A stretch of DNA of 64,000 bases, taken from Nitrospirillum sp034427435 (lineage in GTDB: Bacteria > Pseudomonadota > Alphaproteobacteria > Azospirillales > Azospirillaceae). Both the position numbers and the translations under genes were made by a program. The stretch covers positions 2,480,001 to 2,544,000 of the forward strand of contig NZ_JAXQNP010000002.1 of the NCBI RefSeq assembly GCF_034427435.1. Direction: 5' to 3'. Positions 1 to 8,690 of the stretch are shown here, piece after piece. The notes under the pieces are model-generated. The model worked only from the letters and a program-made list of their open reading frames with translations, ran no database searches and was not told the origin of the DNA. Positions within the stretch are counted from its first letter, which is position 1. Each line of letters starts with the position of its first letter.

Positions 1-642
1 CGCACCCGACAAGGCCGCCGGGCCAATTTTCACCTGAGTCGCCCACCGCACGGTGCGTCGGGGCGCGGACTGGGCCCGGGCGACGGGAGTGGGGCGACGG
101 AAATGGCGGCCCACCCCCAGGGCAAGCCCCGGAACGCGTCCTTTCCGTCTAGGCCGCCCCGCCGACAGGGGGCTCACCATGGGCCTTCGCCAGGGGCATC
201 CGGAGGGTTGTGGGCGAGTCGGTGGTTGGGTTTTTAAAAAAGAGTGACAACCGCAGAATCAGCGCTTGCAGTCCGGGGATTTTCTTTTAAATAAAGGTCA
301 GGACTTGGGTGTCATTGGCCAGCCCTGGCGGACATTCGCAACGGCGACCCGGCACTTCAGTTCAAACGGATTTTCATAAACCTGGCGTCGACGCCCTTCG
401 GGCGGCAACCCGTATGGCGTGACGTTGGTATTCTTGGTCTTTTTTGCAAAGACTATCGAATACTTCAGGGTTTTGAATATCGCCTTTTAAAGGTGTGGCC
501 CGCCAGTCGTAAAGGAACGGCGGCGACATCAGGGAACGCCATGGCGGCGGACTTTGGTCCGTATCTCAGGCGCGCCTTGCGTACATCCGTCCGTGACTGC
601 CGGGTCAGCCCCCATCGTCGGCTGCCGGCCTTTTGATGATGT
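1..642. other. Intergenic region, no supported gene
   Basis: I see no convincing gene here. Short open frames exist but lack ribosome sites and recognisable sequence. The stretch from about 230 to 500 is clearly more A+T-rich than its surroundings, with T and A runs near 233-241 and 283-296, so it probably holds the promoter of the gene that begins at 643. No clear -35/-10 pair could be fixed by eye. Confidence 0.4.
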
Positions 643-1743
643 GTGACAGATATGACCCAAGAGCCCCTGTGGCAGCCTAGCGACATACAGAGTGAGGAAG
701 GTGCCGTGAAGGAAGCCGATGGCGACGCCCCGAAGCGCCGTGGCCGTATCCCGCAGTCCGCATGGCCGTCCATCCTGGAACGGTATCGGGCCGGTGCCAC
801 GCTGTCGGCCATCGCGCGTGAATTCGACTGCACGCCCAGCGCCATTTCCTACATCGTGCGCAAGGCCGAAACGGCGCAGCCCAGCGAGGGTGGCGACGCG
901 CCGGCCGCCGAGGCCGCACCGGCCCCGAAGGCGGTGAAGGCTCCGAAGGCGGAGGCGCCCGCCGCCGACGTTGCGGACCAGTCCCCCGTCCTGCCGCTGG
1001 AACAGCCGACGTTGGCTGAGGCGCCCGTGGCCCCCACCGCCCCCGTGGCCCCCACCTCCCCCGTGGCGATGGCCCCCGCCCCGGAGCAGCCGCACCGCGC
1101 GCCGCGCGCCGGTGGCGACCGCCCCGCCCGTGGCGATCGTCATGGTCGCACGCAGGAGGGCCGCTCGCAGGAAGGCCGGTCCTACGAGGGCCGGGAACCC
1201 CGCACCGACCGCGAACCCCGCGGTGAGGGGGAGCAACCCCGGAGCGACCGCTTCGGCGACCGTCAGCAGCGCGGCGAGCGCCGCACCCTGACCGGCGCGG
1301 CCGTCGCGAACGCCGCGCAGGAACGCAGCCAGCCGCCGGCGGTCAGCCAGGGTCAGCGTCCGTACGGCGACCGTCAGCCGTCCCGCGCCCCGGTCGAGAC
1401 GGACACCATGGATCAGTTGCTGGATCGCCCCTATGGCGGCGACCGCCCGGTGGGGTCGGAATACCCGTATCGCCAGCAGCAACGTAACGCCGCCCGTCTG
1501 GAAGCCGCCGACACGCCCACCGAGCCGGCCGACCAGCGCATGACCGCCGCCGCCCAGCGCAGCGCCGAGGCCTACACCGCCTGGAAGGCCAACCCCGAGG
1601 GCGGCATGCAAGGCCTGACCGACGCGCTGCACGAACTGCGCAAGGTGATCGCCCGCATGGAGATCGAGATGTCCGCCAGCCGCAAGGAAGAACATGCGGC
1701 CCGGCCCATTCCGATCCCCTACCACCGGGCCCAGCGCCGCTGA
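643..1743 (+). CDS. HTH-like, mostly disordered basic protein of unknown function
   Basis: 366 aa if the GTG at 643 is used, or 363 aa from the in-frame ATG at 652; no strong Shine-Dalgarno site decides between them. Residues about 40-72 (WPSILERY...LSAIAREFDCTPSAISYIVRK) read like a helix-turn-helix of the resolvase/GcrA kind. The next 230 residues are low-complexity: first Ala/Pro/Glu-rich, then Arg/Gly/Asp-rich with repeated GDR and EGR patterns, typical of disordered nucleic-acid-binding tails. The last 60 residues (from about 300) look folded and helical (ALHELRKVIARMEIEM). Codon bias matches the neighbours. The gene stands alone and ends in a strong terminator. Role unknown; DNA or RNA binding is inferred from composition only. 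Confidence 0.7.
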   Translation: MTDMTQEPLWQPSDIQSEEGAVKEADGDAPKRRGRIPQSAWPSILERYRAGATLSAIAREFDCTPSAISYIVRKAETAQPSEGGDAPAAEAAPAPKAVKAPKAEAPAADVADQSPVLPLEQPTLAEAPVAPTAPVAPTSPVAMAPAPEQPHRAPRAGGDRPARGDRHGRTQEGRSQEGRSYEGREPRTDREPRGEGEQPRSDRFGDRQQRGERRTLTGAAVANAAQERSQPPAVSQGQRPYGDRQPSRAPVETDTMDQLLDRPYGGDRPVGSEYPYRQQQRNAARLEAADTPTEPADQRMTAAAQRSAEAYTAWKANPEGGMQGLTDALHELRKVIARMEIEMSASRKEEHAARPIPIPYHRAQRR

Positions 1744-1794
1744 GGGATTGGACCTTGGCCCCGCCCCTCACCGCCGAATAAGCGCGAATGTAAC

Positions 1795-1829
1795 AACACC
1801 CCGCCCAGGGAAACCCGGGCGGGGTGTTT
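1795..1829 (+). terminator. Rho-independent terminator, probably bidirectional
   Basis: A 12-bp perfect stem pairs 1795-1806 with 1817-1828, with a further GGG/CCC pairing inside, followed by TTT. It lies between the convergent genes ending at 1743 (+) and 1884 (-), with A residues on the left side, so it may serve both strands. Confidence 0.85.
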
Positions 1830-1883
1830 CGATTAGGCCAACGCCGTTCTTTTAAGGAAGCCCATGCCGGCCGGCGGGTGGTG

Positions 1884-2078
1884 TCAGCCGCCCATGGCCG
1901 CGCCAAGGATCAACACCGCGCCGTAGAGGGTGGCGAACAGGCTGGCCAACGCCAGGAAATCCCGCACCAGCCGGCCGCCGTTGGCGCCGGCGCGCCCCAG
2001 CGCGCGGCGGCGCAGCAGGGCTGATTTCGGGGCAAAGCCGACACCGTGCATCGTGTCGTGGACCGCAATGTACGCCAT
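1884..2078 (-). CDS. Small membrane protein, putatively SOS-regulated
   Basis: 64 aa. The first 40 residues are basic (LLRRRALGRAG) and the last 24 form one hydrophobic helix (FLALASLFATLYGAVLILG), so it is probably a single-pass inner-membrane protein with its N-terminus in the cytoplasm. The ATG at 2078 has an excellent ribosome site (GGAGGGG, 5 nt away), which is the best sign that so short a frame is real. Two GTTC-N7-GTTC repeats lie 75-117 bp upstream. Alphaproteobacterial LexA is known to bind such direct repeats, and Caulobacter SOS genes include small membrane division inhibitors (SidA, DidA). I do not see sequence similarity to those, so a division-inhibitor role is only a hypothesis. 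It shares the minus strand with the ArsC-like gene but is 198 bp from it. Confidence 0.72.
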   Translation of the reverse strand: MAYIAVHDTMHGVGFAPKSALLRRRALGRAGANGGRLVRDFLALASLFATLYGAVLILGAAMGG

Positions 2079-2152
2079 TTACCCCTCCACCGTTTGTCTA
2101 TCCGGGGCCGGCGCTTTTGCGCGCCCAGCCGTTCATGGGCATAGTGTTGCCA

Positions 2153-2167
2153 GAACGTTCTGGGAAC
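2153..2167 (-). promoter_or_regulatory. Putative LexA (SOS) box 1
   Basis: Plus-strand GAAC-N7-GAAC, read as GTTC-N7-GTTC on the minus strand, the alphaproteobacterial LexA direct-repeat consensus. It also lies in a perfect 14-bp palindrome, CCAGAACGTTCTGG (2150-2163). It is 75-89 bp upstream of the ATG at 2078. Confidence 0.6.
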
Positions 2168-2180
2168 GACAAGCGGAAAT

Positions 2181-2195
2181 GTTCTTTTCTTGTTC
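2181..2195 (+). promoter_or_regulatory. Putative LexA (SOS) box 2
   Basis: GTTC-TTTTCTT-GTTC, an exact GTTC-N7-GTTC repeat 13 bp from box 1 and in the opposite orientation. No plus-strand gene follows within reach, so both boxes most likely control the small membrane protein at 1884-2078. Confidence 0.6.
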
Positions 2196-2276
2196 CTTTT
2201 TTGGACTCATAAAGAGAACACGCCATCCCTGGGGGCGAGGCGGCATGGCAGCCCCCAGGAATGGAGTCCGCCGAGG

Positions 2277-2636
2277 TTAGCGCCCGGCGGCGGCGAATGC
2301 CTGCTCATACCGTTCCGGCTTGAACCCAGCCATCAACGTGCCGTCGAGGTCCAGAATCGGGCGCTTGATCATGGAGGGCTGGGCCTGCATCAGGGCCACG
2401 GCCTTGGCCGCGTCCAGGTCTTGGCGCGCCGCTTCCGGCAGTGCGCGGAAGGTGGTTCCGGCACGGTTCAGCACCGTCTCCCATCCCAGCGCGGCGCACC
2501 AGGCCTCCAGCCGGGCCTGGTCGATGCCCGTGGCCTTATAGTCATGGAAGGCAAAGTCGATGTCGCGCTGGGCCAGCCAGTCGCGGGCCTTTTTCATCGT
2601 GTCGCAGTTCTTGATGCCATACAGGGTGACGGGCAC
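2277..2636 (-). CDS. ArsC/Spx/YffB-family thioredoxin-fold protein
   Basis: 119 aa, normal length for the family. It opens with MPVTLYGIKNCDTMKKARDWL. The single Cys in the KNCDTMKKA motif is the ArsC/YffB position; there is no CXXC. The middle carries the helical insert, and near the C-terminus SMIKRPILDLDG is the family's conserved KRP motif. Homologues are arsenate-reductase-like or Spx-like glutaredoxin relatives, and many have no proven arsenate activity, so the substrate is left open. The start is a GTG at 2636 because a perfect AAGGAGG lies 8 nt upstream. An NTF2-like gene precedes it by 44 bp on the same strand, so they may be co-transcribed. Confidence 0.88.
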   Translation of the reverse strand: MPVTLYGIKNCDTMKKARDWLAQRDIDFAFHDYKATGIDQARLEAWCAALGWETVLNRAGTTFRALPEAARQDLDAAKAVALMQAQPSMIKRPILDLDGTLMAGFKPERYEQAFAAAGR

Positions 2637-2680
2637 AGGCGGAGCCTCCTTGTTTCGCGTGATGATGACCTGCGCTTCCT

Positions 2681-3079
2681 TTAGCCCAACGGAGCCACCT
2701 CGCCCAACAGCGGCGTTCCCAGGGTGAACCAGGCGCGGCTGATGCGGCCCGCCACCACCTCATAGATGGCTATCACCTCCACCGTGCCCGGCCCCTCCGG
2801 AAACGTACGGGTCACCAGTTCATGGTCGACCACGGTGGCGCCCACCGCCATGCGATGCAGCAGGCGGCCATGCAGGTTGGCTTCCTGGAAGCGCAGGAGA
2901 TGGCGGGCCCGGATCTCCGCCGCCCCACTGGCCAGCAGGGTGTCGGGATGCTGGTAGATCCGCGCGTCATCCGCCCAGAAGGCCATGAAGGCATCGATGT
3001 CCTTGGCATTGTAGGCACGGAGTTGCCCGTCCACCACTTGGGCCGGCGACAGGCTCGGGGAAGACGGGGACAGGGACAT
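2681..3079 (-). CDS. NTF2-like (SnoaL/steroid isomerase fold) protein
   Basis: 132 aa. After a Ser/Pro-rich N-terminus the pattern VVDGQLRAYNAKDIDAFMAF-W-ADDARIY is the classic first helix and strand of small NTF2-like cone-fold proteins. The remainder (VEVIAIYEV-GRISRAWFT) gives the closing sheet. Family members are isomerases, hydrolases or ligand-binding proteins, and sequence alone does not say which. It is cytoplasmic, with no signal peptide. An AAGGA site lies about 10 nt before the ATG at 3079. It is followed on the same strand by the ArsC-like gene. Confidence 0.82.
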   Translation of the reverse strand: MSLSPSSPSLSPAQVVDGQLRAYNAKDIDAFMAFWADDARIYQHPDTLLASGAAEIRARHLLRFQEANLHGRLLHRMAVGATVVDHELVTRTFPEGPGTVEVIAIYEVVAGRISRAWFTLGTPLLGEVAPLG

Positions 3080-3081
3080 GA

Positions 3082-3303
3082 TGGACGATCCTTCAAAGGG
3101 GGGCTGGTAACCCCGTTATCGGGCATGCCGCCGCCCATCCGTCGCCCCGATTCGGCATGCCGACTATTCCCAGCGGGGGTGAAAGGCGCGGGCGAAGAAA
3201 GGCCGCCCCGCGCATCTGTGAAAGCGAGGACGGCTTCGACCGCGCCGCCTTCCACCAGCGGTTCAACGGCGACGTGGTGGCCTTCTTCCAGAAAACGCTG
3301 TGA
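3082..3303 (+). pseudogene. Possible remnant of an alpha/beta hydrolase C-terminus
   Basis: This open frame has no good start. Its last 25 residues (EDGFDRAAFHQRFNGDVVAFFQKTL) resemble the very end of dienelactone-hydrolase or S9-type hydrolases, where a final helix carries VVAFFxxxL. Nothing upstream resembles the rest of such an enzyme; the space is filled by a minus-strand gene ending its leader at 3080. If real, it is a deletion relic. The call rests on one short stretch and could be chance. The rest of 3080-3517 holds only the small frame at 3310-3426. Confidence 0.25.
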
Positions 3304-3309
3304 CGGCGG

Positions 3310-3426
3310 TCAGGAGTGCCAGGGGCCGGTGCGCGCCCAGAACAGGACCGCAAGAAAGGCGGCCGCCGTCAGCAGCACCCACGCCGCACGGCCAAGCCCC
3401 CATCGCTTGCTGTTCCTGTCGCGCAT
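3310..3426 (-). CDS. Possible 38-aa single-pass membrane peptide
   Basis: Reads MRDRNSKRWGLGRAAWVLL followed by a hydrophobic helix and a short polar tail, a positive-inside pattern. GAGGG lies about 6 nt before the ATG at 3426. It is not recognisable as a family and could be a chance frame. Position between the NTF2-like gene and the esterase offers no further clue. Confidence 0.38.
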   Translation of the reverse strand: MRDRNSKRWGLGRAAWVLLTAAAFLAVLFWARTGPWHS

Positions 3427-3517
3427 TCCACCCTCTATCGTTGCAGTAATGTAGTGGCCAGCCCCCCGCCCAGGCAAGCGCCGCCTGGCCACCGCAAGTC
3501 CCGCATGGGCAGGGGCG

Positions 3518-4591
3518 TCAAGGCGTCTCGTTGAAGTCCAGCGCGCGGCTGAAGAACGGGATGACCTGTTCCTGGATGCGGAAGGCGACATGGCTGGTGT
3601 GGGTGCCGGGATAAATCTCGAAGCTGTTGGCGATGCGGTAGCTGTCCAGCGCCTCATGCAATTTACCGGCATCGACCTTCAGGCTGTCCTGGTCGCCGAC
3701 GTCGATGGCGATGGCCCGGTATTGGCGCAAGGCCCCGACATACTGGTCCAGGAAGGCCAGCGGCGCGTTGGCCGCCCATTTGGCCAGGATGTCCGGACGC
3801 GGCTCCCCCTCCTTGACCGGCAGGTCGAGGTAAAGGGGCGGATTGTGGGGGTTGGGGGACCAGGCGGCGGCCGTGGCCAACTGCGCCCGCGCCATGAAAG
3901 GCAAGGTAGCGGAGTCGGCCGGGGCCTTCACGCCTTCCAGCAGCGTCCAGGTCTTGGGGTCGATCGGGCCCAGGGCGCGCGGCGACAGGCAGCAGGGGCT
4001 GAGCATGTAGAGCGCACCGAAAACGTCGGCATGTTTGATCCCGATGCGGGCGGTGCCATAGCCGCCCATGGAATGGCCGGCCAATCCGCGACTTTCCCGC
4101 TTGGGAATGCTGCGGTAATGGCCGTCGATATAGGCGACCAGATCGCGGGAAATGAAGGTCTCGAAATCGCCGGTGGTCACGGAGCTGGAGTACATGGAGC
4201 CGTTGTGCACCGTCTTGGCGTCCGGCAGCACCACGATCATCTCCCGCGCGCCTTGGGCGTAGGCCCCCTCCACCGTCTGCGGGACATGGATCTCGGCCAT
4301 CCATTGAGCGGCGCCGATGGAATAGCCGTGCAGGGCGTAGACCACGGGATAGCGCTTGTGCGGATTGGCGGCGTAGCCGGGGGGCAGTAGAACATAGACG
4401 TCACGGTCCACGGCCTCGCCCTCCAGGTTCCCTTCCAAGGTCGGGGCATGCACCAGGATGTGCTCCACCGTCACCGGGCGCGCGCCCGGCACCGCCGCCG
4501 GCGCCTCCGTCGCCACCTGCGCCTGGGATGGGCCACCACCCGCCACCAACGCCGCCATCGCCACGACCAGGCCGTAAGCCGCCTTCCTCAT
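3518..4591 (-). CDS. Secreted esterase of the enterochelin-esterase/esterase D type
   Basis: 357 aa from the ATG at 4591, chosen because GGGAGG sits 6 nt upstream and a clean signal peptide follows (MRKAAYGLVVAMAALVAGGGP, cut near AQA). The mature part is an alpha/beta-hydrolase: RDVYVLLPPGY and YPVVYALHGY are the usual opening strands, GHSMGG holds the nucleophile (about Ser174), and THTSHV near the C-terminus holds the catalytic His. This family (Pfam Esterase) includes feruloyl and acetylxylan esterases and siderophore esterases. Divergence from a GH3 glycosidase around a shared LacI-type operator favours a role in removing ester decorations from plant polysaccharide; that is inference. 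Confidence 0.88.
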   Translation of the reverse strand: MRKAAYGLVVAMAALVAGGGPSQAQVATEAPAAVPGARPVTVEHILVHAPTLEGNLEGEAVDRDVYVLLPPGYAANPHKRYPVVYALHGYSIGAAQWMAEIHVPQTVEGAYAQGAREMIVVLPDAKTVHNGSMYSSSVTTGDFETFISRDLVAYIDGHYRSIPKRESRGLAGHSMGGYGTARIGIKHADVFGALYMLSPCCLSPRALGPIDPKTWTLLEGVKAPADSATLPFMARAQLATAAAWSPNPHNPPLYLDLPVKEGEPRPDILAKWAANAPLAFLDQYVGALRQYRAIAIDVGDQDSLKVDAGKLHEALDSYRIANSFEIYPGTHTSHVAFRIQEQVIPFFSRALDFNETP

Positions 4592-4733
4592 TCGTCCCTC
4601 CCTGTTTGGAATTGTTCGTCGCCGTCCGCGCCGCCTCGACGGCGGCCGACGTTCATGACCCGAGGCGCCTGCCCCTGGTTCGGAATCCTCCCGTTCTTGC
4701 CCCATCACCACGCGAATGGGGGATGCTTGGCGC

Positions 4734-4751
4734 AATGTGAGCGCTAACAAT
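4734..4751. promoter_or_regulatory. LacI/GalR-type operator between esterase and GH3
   Basis: TGTGAGCGCTAACA at 4736-4749 is a nearly perfect palindrome around AGCGCT and matches the cre-like pattern TGWNANCGNTNWCA bound by LacI/GalR-family repressors. It lies in the 337-bp divergent region, 143 bp from one start codon and 178 bp from the other. No LacI-family gene is adjacent; the nearest in the window is at 59373. Confidence 0.6.
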
Positions 4752-4928
4752 GATTAATTGTCTGAGTATTGGGTTTGGTGTCAAGATGCGCCAAGGTGAT
4801 GACGCGGGCGGATGGAACAGGCGCCCACGGCAGACCCACGGCTCCCCGACAGCCTCGTTTGGCCCTGGGCGGCCCTCATCGTCGACGCCATGGGAACAAG
4901 GAAGAAAACAAGGAATGGGAAGGAAACA

Positions 4929-7639
4929 ATGCGTTATCGCCCCCTGACGCGCGCGCTGCTGCTCAGCGCCGCCTTCTTCGCCCTAACGCCGCAGGTGCGG
5001 GCCGACCAGCCCGCCTCATCGGCCGTCAGCGAGGCTTGGCAAAAGGCGCAAGGCCTGGTCGCCCGCATGACCCTGGATGAGAAGCTGGGCCAGTTGGTCA
5101 ACGTGGCGCCCGCCATCCCCCGCCTGGACATCCCCGCCTACAATTGGTGGACGGAGTCGCTGCACGGCGCCATCGGTGCCGTCCCCACCACCAACTTCCC
5201 CGAGCCCATCGGCCTGGCCGCCACCTTCGACGCGCCCTTGGTGCACGATGTGGCCGGGACGGTCAGCGTGGAGGTGCGCGCCCTGCACACCCTGGGGCGC
5301 GCCACCGGCCACCTGGGCCGCATCGGCACCGGGCTGGACACCTGGTCGCCCAACATCAACATCTACCGCGATCCACGCTGGGGCCGGGGCCAGGAAACCT
5401 ATGGCGAGGATCCCTATCTGACGGCGCGCCTGGCGGTCGCCTTCATCGGCGGCATGCAGGGCCCCAACCCCGACCTGCCCGACGTGGTGGCGACGCCCAA
5501 GCATTTCGCCGTGCACAGCGGCCCGGAATCGACCCGCCACGCCGCCAACGTCTACGTGTCACCGCACGACTTGGAGGACACCTACCTGCCCGCCTTCCGC
5601 GCCGCCATCGTGGAGGCGCGCGCCGGGTCCATCATGTGCGCCTACAACCGCATCGACGGACAGCCGGCCTGCGCCAGCGACCTTCTGCTGAAGGACCACC
5701 TGCGGGGCGCCTGGCACTTCACCGGCTATGTCGTGTCCGACTGCGACGCGGTGAAGGACATCGCCGACAATCACAAATACGCGCCCGACCAAGCCGCCGC
5801 GGTGGCCGCCGCCCTGAAGGCCGGGGTGGACAACGAGTGCAACGTCGCCACACTGTTCGGCGCCGGCGGCGGGCTGGCCGCCCGCTACAAGGAGGCGTAC
5901 ACACGCGGTCTGATCGGCACGGCGGACATCGACCTGGCGCTGGTGCGCCTGTTCTCCGCCCGCTACCGCAACGGCGACCTGCCCGGCCTGGACCGTCCCA
6001 AGCAGGACGTGCCCGTCCAGGCCATCGGCACGGCGGAGCATCAGCGGCTGGCGCGCAAGGTCGCGGGCGAAAGCATGGTGCTGCTGAAGAACGACGGCGT
6101 GCTGCCGCTGAAGCCCGGCGTCAAGGTCGCGGTCATCGGCCCGCACGGCAATTCAACCCGCGTGCTGCGCGGCAATTATTCCTCGGCCCTGTCGGCCCCG
6201 CCGGTGTCGGTGCTGGACGGCCTGCGCCAGGGGATGCCGGGCGCCCGCATCACCCACATCCCCTTCCACGAGACCGTCATGGACGGCGACCCGGTGCCCA
6301 CGTCCGCCCTGGTGACGCCGGACGGCAAGCCCGGCGTAAAGGCGCAGTATTTCAACGCCACCGGCGCGGTGAAGGCGCCGCCGCCGGACGCGCCTTTCGG
6401 CTGGATGCCGCCGCTGGAGGTGGCGTCCAAGCCGACGGTGACGCGGGTGGAGGCGCAGGTGGGCGGCAGCGGCCATGACCAGAAGGCGGTGGCGGAGAAT
6501 TACCGCGTGGTCTGGACGGGCTTCCTGGTGCCGCCGGAAACCGGCACCTACCGCCTGGGCCTGACCGGATACTCCGGCGGTGAATTCGACTTCGACGGCC
6601 GCCGCGTGGACCTGGGCACGCCGCTGTGGGGTGACCTGCCCAAGTTGGAAACTGTGACCCTGGAAAAGGGCAAGCGCTATCCCATCCGCGTCGCCACCGA
6701 CGTGCACGGCATGGGTGGCGTGGAGTTCCTGTGGAAGCGGGTGGCGCCCGCCACCGCCGCTGCCACCCCCACCGCTGCCCCCCCACCGCTGATGGCGACC
6801 TGGCCGCGGCCGTGGCCGACGCCGACGTCATCGTCGCCGCCGTGGGCCTGAGCGCCGACCTGGAGGGCGAGGAGATGAAGCGCCAGATCGAGGGCTTCGC
6901 CGGCGGCGACAAGACCTCCCTCGACCTGCCGTCGGAGCAGCGCCGCCTGTTGCAGGCGGCCAAGGCCACGGGCAAGCCGGTGGTAGTCGTCCTGCTGAAC
7001 GGCAGCCCGCTGGATCTGTCCTGGGCCAAGGACAACGCCGCCGCCATCGTGGAGGCCTGGTATCCCGGCCAGGCGGGCGGCCTGGCCGTCGCCGACGTGC
7101 TGTCGGGCAAGACCAACCCGGCCGGCCGCCTGCCGCTGACCTTCTACCGCAGCGTGGCCGACCTGCCGCCCTTCGACGATTACGCCATGACCGGCCGCAC
7201 CTATCGCTATTTCACCGGCCAGGCCGTCTACCCCTTCGGCTTCGGCCTGTCCTACACCCGCTTCGATTACGGCCCGGTGACCGTGCAGCCGACGCACGGC
7301 GGCGCGGAGAACGGCGTACGGGTGACGGCCACGGTGACCAACACCGGCGATCGCGCGGGCGACGAGGTGGCGCAGTTGTACCTGACGCCGCCGGCGTTCG
7401 AGGGGGCGCCCCGCCTGGCGCTGCGCGGCTTCCAGCGTCTGACGTTGGCGCCAGGCGAAAGCCGCACGGTGTCGTTCGAGCTGTCGCCCCGCGACCTCAG
7501 CTTCGTCACCCGCGACGGTGAGCGCCAGGTCATGGCCGGCACCTACCAGGTCAGCGTCGGTTCAGGCCAGCCGGACAGCGGCGTGCCCAGCCAGCAGGGG
7601 CAGTTCGCCACCACGGCGGCGCTGGCCATCGAGCGGTGA
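4929..7639 (+). CDS. GH3 beta-glycosidase with PA14 insert (frame broken at 6778-6784)
   Basis: Start ATG 4929 has AAGGA 7 nt upstream and opens a signal peptide cut after VRA, so the enzyme is periplasmic or exported. Order: GH3 (beta/alpha)8 barrel (about 35-380, KHFAVHSGPE at 191-200, nucleophile Asp271 in VVSDCDAV), GH3 second domain interrupted by a PA14 module (about 495-610), then LEGEEM, PAGRLPLTFY, the YPFGFGLSYT loop and a fibronectin-III-like end. This architecture is that of beta-xylosidases and beta-glucosidases acting on plant oligosaccharides. Reading breaks in a run of seven C (6778-6784): the protein continues in the -1 frame as TADGDLAAAVADADV. One added C gives an intact protein of about 903 aa. 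Sequencing error is likelier than a pseudogene. Confidence 0.9.
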
Positions 7640-7663
7640 CAGTGCGGGACGCGGCCCGGTCTT

Positions 7664-8416
7664 TTATGCCTTAAACGATTGGGCCTTGAATGACTGGGCC
7701 GTGTCCCGCAGCGCCTCATCGATCAGCCGGCGCATGGCGTCGCGGGCCGCCTGCGCGTCGCGGGCGGCGACGGCCTCCAGGACATGGCGGTGCAGGGGAA
7801 TGGGCTCGTGCGGCACCACCCCCTCGCGCAGCTTGTGGATGGTGCTCCACCGCACCGCCGCACCGATGCTGACGGCCAGCGACCCGATGAGCGGGTTGCC
7901 GCTGGCCTCAAGCAGCGTGTCGTGGAAGTCGGCATCGGCGGCCTGCCCTTCCTCCGTCGCCAGGGTGTGGCGGTCCATGGTGTCCAGGGCCGCCGTCATG
8001 CGGGCCAACTGCCTCTCCGTGCGCCGTTCCGCCGCCAGGGCGGCGATGCCCGGCTCCACGATCAGGCGCAGCTCGAACAGGCTATAGATGAAGTCCTTGC
8101 CGGGCTCCGCCGCGAAGTGCCAGGCCAGAACGTCGGGATCCAGCAGGTTCCAGCGCGACCGGGCGCAAACTTGGGTGCCGCTCTTGGGCCGGCTTTCCAC
8201 CAGACCCTTGGCCGCCAGGATGCGCAGCGCCTCACGGTAGGCGGAGCGGGAGACCTTCATCCGCTCGGCATTGACGATCTCGTTGCCCAGCACATCGCCC
8301 GGCTGGTAGCGGCCGGTGACGATGTCGATGCCCAACTGCCGGGCCAACGCGCCGTGCAACCGGCCTATGGGGGACCCCCGGCCCAGGCGCGCCAGGCCGG
8401 CCATCATTTCATCCAT
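7664..8416 (-). CDS. GntR-family (FadR-type) transcriptional regulator
   Basis: 250 aa from the ATG at 8416; an in-frame TTG at 8443 would add 9 residues. The N-terminus is the winged helix (GRYQPGDVL...VSRSAYREALRILAAKGLVESRPKSGTQV), and about residues 90-235 form the all-helical FCD ligand domain with its conserved Asp/His pattern (DADFHDTLLEASGN). Such regulators sense sugar acids and other small acids. It converges on the GH3 gene, leaving 24 bp, and may control that locus. The C-terminus ends in a tandem five-residue repeat (AQSFKAQSFKA) from a 15-bp duplication. A GGTCGC/GCGACC repeat (8473-8494) and palindrome GGACATGTCC (8541-8550) upstream are possible operators. Confidence 0.9.
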   Translation of the reverse strand: MDEMMAGLARLGRGSPIGRLHGALARQLGIDIVTGRYQPGDVLGNEIVNAERMKVSRSAYREALRILAAKGLVESRPKSGTQVCARSRWNLLDPDVLAWHFAAEPGKDFIYSLFELRLIVEPGIAALAAERRTERQLARMTAALDTMDRHTLATEEGQAADADFHDTLLEASGNPLIGSLAVSIGAAVRWSTIHKLREGVVPHEPIPLHRHVLEAVAARDAQAARDAMRRLIDEALRDTAQSFKAQSFKA

Positions 8417-8690
8417 GCGACAGGTTCCGCCCGGCTGGTTCAATCATCGCCCAGTTTTAAAGTATTCGTCTTGGTCGCGCGAGCCTTGGCGACCTTTCAA
8501 GGGATGTGTTAGCGCGCACCGCCCCTTCGGGCCCGGCGCCGGACATGTCCGACATGCCCGACACGGTCCTACGCATGTCGAGAGCCGGCCGGGCACGCCC
8601 GCAGCCACGGGAACGCAAGGGTAGCGGGTTGGCATGGCCCATGCTGTGTCCGGCGCCGCCCCTCCCAACCAAGCCGGAATCCAGCCCCCC

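Noticed and set aside
6778..6784. Programmed -1 frameshift on CCCCCCC in the GH3 gene
   Set aside because: C CCC CCC is a possible slippery site, but the same one-base loss occurs in three other unrelated genes and no downstream stimulatory structure was evident.
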